In this document: one piece after another, positions 33,101-45,100 of the stretch
Numbering within the stretch: position 1 is the first letter of the stretch
How the letters are laid out: every line of letters begins with the position of its first letter
NCBI GenBank assembly: GCA_947561715.1
Contig: OX387200.1
Span: 20,710,501-20,774,500 of the forward strand
DNA: 64,000 nt
Direction of reading: 5' to 3'
Source of the DNA: Ascidia mentula
Lineage: Eukaryota > Chordata > Ascidiacea > Phlebobranchia > Ascidiidae
Made by a program: the position numbers and the translations under genes
Notes under the pieces: generated by a model
Told to the model about the DNA's origin: nothing
The model's input: the letters and a program-made list of their open reading frames with translations, nothing else
The model's database searches: none

Positions 33101-36100
33101 TACTTTCTGGATGGTGTTTGGAAATATTATCAATAATTTTAAAAGAAAAAAAATTCTGCGTAGCATTTTACGTATAATTACAGACAAGTACGTAAAACAG
33201 TAGCGTGACACAAACTTGACGTTCGGTTTATATGACAAACTATTATTCCTCTAAATATGTAACGTGGATAAATTTAAATTCAGGATTCTAACTGGGAGGG
33301 AGCGCACGGCCACAATTATCCACGCACCTGCATCACTGAATAATTAAACAGTTCGGTTCACGGTTGCATAAACTCCACTCACAGGGTTTCTTCCCATCAT
33401 AAACGAGTTGCTGAAGGCGAAGTTAATTTCATTTTACAACCCTACGGGCCATGTTCACGGAAACAGGTTGACAACAAATTAGTAAAGCGACGGACGGTGT
33501 TTGGAGGTTGTAGATACAACGTTGTGCGACAGACCTGGCGCATTTACTTAATTACTTCTCAAAGTAAATCATGCATGACGGAATACATGTTTACGTGTCA
33601 AGTTCAAATGGAGTCGTTGTCTCTTGTGAGATTGAAAGTCAAGGCTTAATAATTCTTTCCTATTTCAATTATTGATCGTGGAACCCAAACAAGCACTTTA
33701 CGTAATTGCGATTCAAAACAGTTTAATGATATTTGGTATCCATTTTACCTTGAACAATTTCAACCCAAATTATAGAAATGTTAAAAAATAAATAAACCCA
33801 ATTGCAACAACCCATTTTGTAAACCCCTAAACCTCTTATCACGTGTGTCTCAACAACTATTTGTTGTAGGTAGCATCGTAAAAGTATTAATAATGACATT
33901 TCAATATCCTACAACGAAAACATTATTGATCGAAATCTTAATAAACCTTCGGCCACTTACAGAATTGTAGATGTAGTTGATTTGAACAGTCACCGTGCCC
34001 TTGGTTTTGTCCTTCAGTTTTCGATCCTTTAAAACGTAACTGCATTGTTCTCCGTTCTGAACGCGCAGGATGGGAATTGAAACACGCCCCAGGAATTCTT
34101 TTTCGCTGTCCTTATCTTGATCGAAAAGCTGCAGCTCAAAAACATCGTGGATGTCGTGTACGGGGCTGGGGGATTCAAAAATGTTTCCAAATATTAAATG
34201 AGTGGTTACACGTGATAAAATGCGAAAAAAAATAGAAAAAGAAATTCAAACCTTTCAGGAATGTGTCCAAACAAAATATCCTAAACTTACATTTTGCTTA
34301 CATTAAAACAAGAAGAAACTTTTTTTAAGAAGTTTCCTTCACGACCTTTCAATAACAATGAGAATACGTCACTTTCAGGTGCACTAAGCGCACGTCCGGA
34401 AAATGAAATGAAGGCAAATTTGCAGTCCTTAAATCAGACCGAAACTGAACGATTCTTTCAACTATGTCACCGGAAATTAATGTCAAGTAAACGTCGTTTA
34501 TGGAAAGTCAGCGCCCGAATTAACCCGTGTATTAAAACGAAAATTTAACAGCAAACGAAACTACGTGATCAAAATCAGTATTAGTTTAAACTTCACTGAA
34601 TCAGTGAACCAAGCCACCCTGGCAGGCTGTCGATCGATTACCGTATGTATAGTTGCTGGGACTTTTAGGTTTATATTCAGCAATTTTTTGCTTCAAGTTT
34701 TCTTTTCACGGCTGCAACATCATGAGATTGGTAAACAATCAAAATAACGCCCGAAACTTCCTGTTAACTGAACAGCTACGTCATCGCACGCGTAAGCTGC
34801 AGACAAAAGGCCACTGTTTCGACCTAAAAGGTCTCATCAGTGCAGCTGGTGTGACTATCAGACGACTTTGCTGACCAATCGGCCAAGCAAAGACTTACAC
34901 TTTGTGGTGACTATACAATCATATTGTTACACTTCACTGTTTTTGGTTTTTGGCTCATCAGCCAAAACAAGAAACTTATTTCACCGCAAACAAACACACA
35001 TAAAAAATCAATATGTCAACTCACAAAGTGCAAACTCGGTTCCACACCGGATCCAGTGTCTTGTAGCAAGTCTGAGTCTGCGCTCTCGCGTTGCAGAGTT
35101 GAACAACGCAGAACGGGTCCGATTTCCCGTTGATGTCGGCGGATCGTAGGTTGGAAGCGGATACGATTCGGATCTCAGCGAATCCCACATCCGAGAGGTC
35201 CTTGAAGGAGGAGGTGAGAGCCTGGAAAGATGAAGATGGTTTTTATCAACACAGGATCCCATGACACTCAAAGTTCGGTGCCCGCAAAAAAATTGAAAAA
35301 TGGAAGAAAGTCAACTTTGTGCAGAAATTAATCGTGGCAGTTGTGGAGGCGGTCTAAGAAACCGGGAGCGAATGGCAACACAGCCTTCTGTGATAATTAC
35401 CCTAGGCTTCATATTAAGCCCCCAATACGCGAAGGAGTGCTAACAGACACAAAATTAGTTGCAAGAACAATGCAATATTGTATAATATCACAGTTTTAAG
35501 ATCGATGTTCGCGGTTTAACGGACAGAAACTGAATACCCTGAGGGATCGAATGTCAATAAATCGTTTCGAAGAAAAATGTCAAAAAACAACTGAAATCAG
35601 CCTGTTCTGTTTCGTGATATCAACGGATATGTCCTTACGGGTATAGAAAATTACTCAAAAGGAGAAATTGAAGATGAGCGCCAGTGCGATCTTTTCATAT
35701 CAAAAACAAAAATATTAACTTCACCAAAACGGCAACGTCAGTTTCCTATTCAAATGAAACCGTAAATTGTGTTGGAGTTTAATAAACAATGTCGAATAAA
35801 TTCTTGTTATTCAACCGAATGATGGAATAGTTTTTTTGTGTTTAAACTTAGTCCTTCCATTCTATCACTGTTATGTAATAATCACGTGCGTGAAAATCAT
35901 GCTCAAACAACAATGCATGATGACAATGAGTATAATTATCCCGATTCAACTTGAACGACACAAAATTCGTGACTTCATTAGCATCAAGTCAAGGTCACAG
36001 CAAAACGACAATTTAAATAACGATTTGCTTCCACACAATGGACACTTTTGAGGGTTCTTTTCTAGTTAATCATATGACGATTACGTTATAACTTGCATAT

Positions 36101-39100
36101 ATAGCAAGGTTACCATCGGCCTGGACCAAAAAATTAGATGGCACGTTGCATTTTCATGCTGAAATTGGATTTATATCAGAAACTCTTCCCGATTGTGGAG
36201 GACATTGTGTGTTGTGAATTAAATGAAAAGCTTTTTTGAAGGTAAACACAGATTATTTATGTAAATTTGCCACTAATCTTGGCTGGTCTGCCCGAAAACC
36301 CAATATCACTAATATTCGGTATATTTGAAGAAAAAACAAGCACATTTAAACGAGAAAACCAGGCAAATCCAAAACTAAGTAGAAATCTTGGAATATAGCA
36401 CGGTATGGTAACCCTGTGTATGGCCTATATTATAGAAACTGTGTATTGTGCGCTAGGACGAGAGAAATGGGTTGTCAGTTACATCCTCCTACGTCACAAC
36501 CAAACCAGGCCTCATCTACGCAGTTAAAACCGAATTTTACATTCACGATCGGACGTCTGCATACAAGGGACCGTGAGCTTGGATAACGTCAATCAAATTC
36601 GATCGATGCAGTGCCAGTGAATAAAAACGTACACCCGGATTGTGGGGATTAATCATAGGTCCTTGTTCGATGGGGTTTTAATCCTGTGATATAGTGAGTG
36701 TCAATATGGTATTGGGAATACAAAAGCACGACTTGCATTGGCTCTACGGGCTCGCTTTCAAGGTCACCCGAGGTCAATAATCGCGAGTCACTTTCACCGA
36801 ACAGGTTATGTTGGGGATAAAGGTGGTCGGATAAATAACGATGGGAAAAACTGTATTAAGGCGACATACAGTGTTATAATTCTACCAAACCCTGCCATCT
36901 ATTCCCATGCTTTGGGCTTAACTGTTGGTTGCCACGTATCACTTCACTTATGCGAAAAAATCATTTTGGTTTCAAGTTTCAACGACACTCGGAACGTGCG
37001 ATGGAATATTAACAACAAACATGTAGGAGTTTTAATTGTTACTCGTCGCCGGTTTGCACACGGAACTAAAACAATCAGTGCTGTGGCCAAAATAAGAGTG
37101 CTCTGTATATGCTTGAATTGATTAATCGGCGCGTTGTCGAATATGCAAAATTAATTTGGTATTTACGTAATTTGTTGTCGATGGCTTTGATAATTAGTAA
37201 TTATGTTGCAAGACCCTCATTATTGCGGTGTCGGAAAAACACAAACTGCATTAACGTTGTTTAAAGATTTTTGCTTAAGTTTTGGGCATAAAATTATCAT
37301 TTAAATTCAGGCAAGCATGTTAAAGATATCAAAACTTTTCTATGATATTAAGGAAAATAGTCAGAATATCTGTAACCAAAACTTTGGTTTGGAACACTCC
37401 ACGGCCCAGGATTTTTACCACAAAAATATCTTTTGCTCAGCAGAAACAGGTGAGAGCAACAGGCGTCAATCTTTCAACTCACATATCTCTGTCGTAGTTC
37501 ACTGAGGTCAAACGAGGTCGGATTGCTCTGATCTGCCACACTGTTGTGGACTGTGACGAGGAGAAGGATGGACCCCGACGTATCCACCAGGTTCAACGAC
37601 AAGGAATGCGTCTCGTCGCGCTCCAATGACCACAGGTCAAGTTCGCATCTATAATTAGTGAGGTTAAATCAGGACAAAAGTTGTAATGTTGAAATAAAAA
37701 AAAAATCTCGTGAGACTCAACTTCGGGAATCACCCTAGTTTGCTAGAATAGTAATAGTAACAAACATGTCTTTACGTCACGGGGAAACACCGGCTGGTAA
37801 AGATTATTGGATTGTGTTGATTGGTCGCCGGGGTCCAATAAAAAACAGCTAGGATAATGATATATCTACAGGACAGCTCATTTGCCTTAGTGGTACAAAC
37901 CTCCAATCCATTCAGTGGTACAGGGAAACATTATCTTGCTGCCAGGCATATTATATTTTAATGTATTGTGCCAGAAGGACAGATTATTAAAATAAAATAC
38001 AAGGGAAGCGTTTCGGCTCTTCTATAAACGTCTCAAGAGATATTTCGTCACGTCTCCTACCTTCCGATAAAGTCGTCCCTCCTGTACACGTCACGATCCC
38101 ACACTGTGACGTCAAGTACCGACCCTTCCTTGGTGAAAAGGTGGAAAGTGTATTCCTCCTTCCATACCGGGTTCAACGTTTTGTAGCAAACCTTGATGAC
38201 AAGAATACAAAGTAATGCTAGAGTGGAATTGTTTGTTGTTTTACGAGATAGAAGTGTGACAGGTTTTGGAAACATTGAACTCCTGATTTCGGCTTCTGCT
38301 TGCCAACGAAATTACGGACAACTTTTTTTATTTTTACGCCATAACTTTCCTTAAAGCGATTTGCCAGCGCAAATTGTGAACTTGTTTCACCGAGTTTGCC
38401 GCGTAACAAAAATCACAATAAATTATTCAAGACCCATCTTCAACGGCTGGCAACCGACAGAATTGTTTCGTTTGTGCATTTCGTTGATGACCGAAGCGAT
38501 ATATGAAAAGACTTTGCCAAATACGTCGTCATGTTTCACTATAATGCAACATTGCCAACGTTTGCTCCAAAAATTTAAATGTATATGTAAGACATTACAT
38601 TGTTTAACGTAATATTAGGTTACAAGCTTCGTGATCAGCGATAACAGCTGTCGTATGTGATCAAATTAAACTAAGGACCTGCGCAATGGAGCGATCCTGC
38701 CAATCATGCGATTGCATGAAACACTTCTGCGTATATATGTAAGATATTATACACATTATTTAACTTTACCCACGTTATCCTTTAGCTTTTGGGACCACGA
38801 CATTTCTTCTGCATTCAAATTATCTTCAAAATAATTCTAAATCATTTCGTGTTTTGTGTAGTTCGTCTTCGCATGTTAGGTTTAAGTCGGATTACAATTC
38901 ACTTTCACTTTATATTCCGACTTAATGTCGAGACAAAAGAGACAATCTGATAGTGAGCCGGATGACGGGGTTCGGGAATACTATAGGCTCAAAAAGTTAA
39001 CGGTGAAGCACAAACATGTCATTGGTGCAATTAAACTGTTAAAGCTTTAAAGTTTGCGTTCCTTACAAACCACTGTGGCTTTAGGTGACAAAAGCGAGAA

Positions 39101-42100
39101 AACGCACGCCGGAGGTGAGGTTTGAACCCACGACCATTGCACTTCCCATGCTCAGCAGACTAAGCTAAAAGGAAGCTCAAAGTCAATATATTGGAACTAT
39201 ACAACCAAAATTTACGGCCATAGTTCAGTGGCAGTGCATATAGATCACGGACTGCGCTCTGCTTTCAATGCCATATACCTAATCACATGACCCTGGAAAA
39301 ACAACTAAATCGGAGTGACACAGCAAATTTCAACTACGCAAGATCTAAACTCAAAGGCTGCCCATCGAAATACCGTTTCACACTTCAATGGTGAACAAGT
39401 CGGCTCACGTACTCATGCAGTGTTCTTCACCCTAGCGTAAAAAGGCCGGGCTTGGATTGACTCGCCGCAAACACCCGGCAGTCAAACTACCTATAATATC
39501 TAATATAAAATCCGTTTCGAACCCGATGATATTCTCTGAAGGTCAAGTTTACTCTTGCCACAATGTTGGATCTTATTATTTTATGTATTATGTTGATGAT
39601 ACAACGTTGAAGATTTAACATAAGTTTTAATCACCGGCCGTATCTACAACATAATAGTAACATTAAAATACCGAAGTCCCGACTAGTATTGTAAAGTGCT
39701 GCCTTTAAATTGAGGCCTCGTTCAACATGCACGCACAAAATATCTAAGAAAAGTACGTACAGTTGCGCATGTTTAAACTGACCTTGCTTTTCCGTTTTTG
39801 TTTAGCCATCAGTAGCTTGACGTAGGGGTCAGAGAGACCGTTCGCATCCCTGGCTGGTAATTCACAACCAGACACAAGTTGTACGGTGGCAGTCGCTACA
39901 GGAAGTTGGTTACGGATTGGATTTGAACCTGAAATAAGCAAAATTTTACTCAATTTTCATGCATTCATTTATTCGTTGATTTTGCCCCAGGAACACAAAT
40001 TTGAACATATTATATTGGAGCAAATATTGAAGTTAAAGCTGTGAAGACATGGGCAGGGAGACCCTAAAATAACCCGAGGGTTTTCAAAGTCAAGCGCTCA
40101 TGAGGTCTCTCTGAATTTTTCGCTTGAATGGAGAATAATGGCCGAAGATAGACTCTTTTTCGCCTAAAATGTGAATTGTTTCTCTTTGCGAGACTTGGGA
40201 CAAACACATATTTTACTAAGTGTTAAACGGGAAAATAACATAATTGAATGCCACAGAACAGTCAACCGAACACTTTTGACTCCTGTGGTTTATCGGTACG
40301 GTAACGTCGCACTATGCAAGTGGGTGTAACGTGAGAAGGAACAACCGCCTTGCCGCACTCACTGTGATTACTGCAGAATTCTCATATCGTTTTTCAAATC
40401 GTCAAAATATAGGGTTGGTGTTCAAATAGGTATACATTATATCCGCGTGGGAGGCAAACACTACTTGTATTTGCACAGCTGGGTGTACTGTGAGAAAACG
40501 GGTTAGTTTTTGGACGTAATTATCTACCGGTGATTGGGGTTTTCTAAAGCAGTGATTCCCAACCTTTTTGCACTTGCATACCGGTAACATTACAAGACAA
40601 CTATAACGGTTTGGTGACTTTCAAATATCTAAACCAAAGTGTAATGAACAGAACACAGTTTGAAAAAAACTTAATATAAGGTATAATTGCGCAGTTCGCA
40701 CCATGAGAATTCCATTTCATGTGAAAATAAATAAGGTAAAAAAAATGAACGCGAATAGTTGCCGACAGGAGTTGAGAAACACTTATGTAAAGAGGTGGAA
40801 ACCGCCACCGCACAACGACAACAGATTGAAAGGGTTTCAAAAGGATGGCCGGCAACCGGAGGAAGGTAAACAAAGTTAAGCTATTGTCCCAAACATCGCA
40901 TCCGACTTAAGCATTTTTGCCCGCGAGAAAACTGTTTGGACGAAACTCGAACAATGGAACCCGCATTTCGCGTTTTACCAACGAGCTAAAAGAGCGTGCG
41001 CAACAATGCGGAACGACTGTTACCTGGAAATTCTGCCCTTTAGGTGACGTTTTATGGCAGAAAACAACAGTTCGCGTGGAATGATTTGTATTTTAAGCCA
41101 GGGTATGAATGCGGATAGCACCAAACGTTCAGCTGGGGGTTGGCTAGTGGTAGATATACAGTGCTAATACAATTATACAACGACTTGATAAAGTGTAAAA
41201 ATATTCGATATTGTTACTAGGTATAATGTAGTACGAAGAAATTCTATTGCATGGTTGCCTTATAGAAAGAACAACGGATTTAGCCAAAGCATCAGGTAGT
41301 TGGAGAAAAAATTCCAACGACAGTGCGTGCCGCTGGGTTTAACATGTGCGTGCATTCGTATTGAATTACAAGCTTCTACTTTGCAACAAAGACAAAAGAA
41401 ACACAACAACAAGTCATCTGTAACTTCACACATACCTGCCCTCCTACGGATTGAACTAAAATCACTCTCCCTTCGTGCTGGTGAGGGGTGGTGTTTTAGG
41501 GGACTGGGGTGGGGGATTGGTTTGGAAGCAACAGTCGCCGCGTCCGTCTGGAATTCAGTAAAAAACGCGTGTTGAATTGACGCTGCATAAAAGTTTTTAT
41601 GACACTCAAATCATTTACAATCGGCTTTGCACCAGGGTTTATGGCAGCATTGCTCTGAACCCGATGAAAACCGACGGGCGATATAACTGCACTCAAACTG
41701 TAAAACACATTCTGTAGTGATTATTTTTTTTTTCGGAACGATTTGTTTCCAGAAACTTTATTTTCCGAAAAGTGAACCCGCAAGGTCATTTACAAGGTCA
41801 AATATTTTTACTTATTTTCCTCACCTCAACCGAGCCTTCGTTATCAGCGCGGAGGGGAGTCAAGCTAAGCCTCAGGTGCAGATAGCCCAACTCCTCATCG
41901 GTTGACGGGTCGTGCAGCTCGATTGTGATGTCATTTCCGGTGACGTCGACGCGCGATAAATCGAGAATGCACATACCCATGAAATCGTCGCGAAAACCGC
42001 GATCCCAATCGAACACGTGAGCGGACACTTCGTTGCCCTCGTTCACCAATATGTCGAAGGTTTGGTTCCAACGGGGGTTCAAGGTCATCTTGCAGCACTT

Positions 42101-45100
42101 GCTCTTGCCCGCCGTCCTCCCGTCGACCTTGAACTTCACGTAAGGATCGCTTAAACCTGGAAATGAAAGAAGGAAAGTCCCTTTAATTAAGCGGATTGAG
42201 CGGCTGCGTTGAGTGGATGTGTTTGTATTCGAGGGGTGTTTGAAAATATACACATAGGGGCTACCTACATGTCGAACATCAGACGATTTGTCTACTCCTA
42301 TCACTATGCTATATCCATGTGTACTGCATCACCCTTATTGTAGTTGCCTGGTTAGCAACTGAAATACCCCAAAGACTTTGTGCGTAAGTGCCTGGAATTT
42401 ACTCAGTTTCCAAAAATTTACATCAAAATTTAAAAAGCTTTTCGAATTTGTTGAGCGTGACCACGAATAAAAATTAAAAAATCTCAGGGAATGGAAAAGG
42501 CAGTATCTGACATAGACCACCCAAGCAGTTAAGTGCAGTTGTTGATTCATACCTGACAGGAAAATGTGGACATAAGAGTGGGCCAACAATTCATTGACAC
42601 AAACAAGTTAATTTTAACAGCAACAACGGTAATGCGGAAGCCACCGCCACATAAACAGCAACCGAGTAATTTTGGGAGACAGCAGGCATTGTCTTAAAAG
42701 GAAGGTCAGAGCTAAAATGCTCTCTTACTGGGTATATCATCAATAGTTCGAAAACTTCTACTTAATATGATAAACAGCATTTTAGCTCTGGCTTTCCGTT
42801 TTAGACTCGTCAACTCCAAATATTTCGCACCCAAGCAGGCATTGTTTTTCACACAAACGTGGCGATCGGAAATGACAAATGTCTCATTCTGAGAAGCAGC
42901 TTTTGCAGACGCTGCACAAAAAACTTTGAGAAATAGGTCACAAACACGAAGTGCTACCGACACAATATGACCAGTGTTTGAAGAAACTATATTTGATTTG
43001 TCGGTGCCAAAGAGACTCTTAAATTTTTCTTTGCTGCTGTTTTTAATTTGTTATTGCCTGCATTGGCAATAAACAACCAAATAGTTGGATGTTTTTGTCA
43101 AAAACGTATGATAACTTACTTATGACGTCATCACCCCGCGGTCGTTTCTCCCGCTATCATCAGTGACGTATCGACAGGTAAATTCCCACGTAAAGTTGTG
43201 CCCGAAACGTTTTAAACAAATGTATGTCGCTTAACTTTGGGGACCGATATTCCCATTCGATGGTAGATGGAGATTGACGGAGTTGCGTTTCAAAATGAAA
43301 AAGCCTTCTCTTTTATCGCTTAAAGGCCTTATCATTACGTTTAGGTTGGGGTAGCTGATGCACTCAATTAACAGATATCCGTCAATAAAAGTGTACAAAC
43401 ACATTCGTAGCAGTGGCGAAACTGCGGTAACGACCACTTTAGTAACGATGGCGCAAAGCAATTGCGTTATGTGTCGTTCAAAGCCACTACCTGACGGCAA
43501 ATTTCAGCGATTTTTCTAAATGACATCACAAGGCGTTCGTATCAACTGCAACTTCGCGGATCCAACTAAAAGCTCTTAGAAACACTCGTCGGCTTAAAAA
43601 ACTACAGTTTTTTTTTATCTTGGGTATCAAAATTTGCATTTCTTCTGTAAGGTTAGAGAAGCTGACTGTTGAGTTATTTTAATTATAAGCCAATAAACTA
43701 ACCACTTACCATTTGTGTCGCGCGCTGCTAAATTCTCCCCGCTGAACAAGGTGATCTTGAGGGTATGAGTGGGAGGCAGGTTCTGAAACTGTTGAAAGAA
43801 TTCTAACATCTTTGACTCCATGATTATATGCAACCAAAAACTATTACATCCGCCAAATGTGATTGACAAAGTTTAGCATTTAAATATCCCCTAAACTGCT
43901 ACAGTCAAAACACAAATTTATGCAAACAACAGCAACAGCCTTGTGTGGTACTTGGGTGGTTTAAAAATATTTATGGTAACTAGATCCTACTTGGTACTGT
44001 GCAACCCACAATACTGTTTTTGTCACAGTAACTCCAGTAGTTTAAAACAACCATTTATGGGAATTAAACGAAATAAACTTGATGTTTTAAACGCAACCTA
44101 TTGCAACCTCTGAAAGTAAAACCACTTCCTTTTTTCTGACAAAATTAGACAAGGCAGCCATGGGAACTTGCCAGTTTGCGTAAAGTAAACAGAGGACTTC
44201 CTATACTTCGATTCAACACAACTATCATGTAATGAGCAAAATTAGTAAACAAACCTCAAACCACTAGCAAAATACTAAAGCTTGGCATTTTAAGACATGA
44301 TTATTTTAAAAATTATAGTTATTATTTTGTTTGAGCTCATGGTTTCAAATTACAATAGCATTTATTTGTACAGACAGATGATGGCCATTGTTTAGAGAAG
44401 TTGCAATTGATGCATCCCCCTTAAGTCATCCAACACTACATATATTTGATAACTCTCTGATACCCTAATACAGTACCATTCATAAAACGCTACAGTTAAG
44501 ACAGCATGCTAACAAATGTGTCCAGACTTTGAGTGCTACTAATCAGCACTAAGAAACAAAAAACTGCTGTTTCAATCAATTCTATTTTTCAAATCTATGT
44601 TGCAATCTGGCTAAACATAATCTCTCATTAATTCCTTAAAAAAGATAACTATTTTATTGCACCAATAAAATGTGGCATACAAATATATATAATCTTCTAC
44701 CTAAACATAGCTGCACAAAAGGTATTTTGATACAGCTCAATTTTTTCAGGGCCCATCAATCTTAATACCCCAGCCACAACAATTCTGGCTCAGTAAGGAC
44801 TAGTGAGGCTTTGTGGTGATTAGACATGCTATTAATAGTTGATTGCATTTTCCCTTTTTTCTTCTGAGCCTGCACCGATTTCTTCCTTTTTGAGAGCGGG
44901 TTAAAAAAATCAGGGCTAGGGCTAGGTAAATGTTTGAGACAAACTTTCAAGCAAGAATAATTCACATTAAATTTTCATTGAAGTTAAATTATTCAAGTCC
45001 TAATTCTTGGCTACCTTTTTGTTGGAACTTGACTCTCTTTTGGGCGCTGGTACTTCTGCATAAAACATTTATGCTGTTAACGTTTATGCATGAATGCAAG

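Noticed and set aside
36738-37121. 127-codon frame on the plus strand inside an MCTP intron
   Set aside because: No ATG at its start and no recognisable domain; antisense to an intron.
39105-39178. tRNA-Lys gene
   Set aside because: A and B boxes are present, but acceptor and anticodon stems do not pair; treated as a SINE head.
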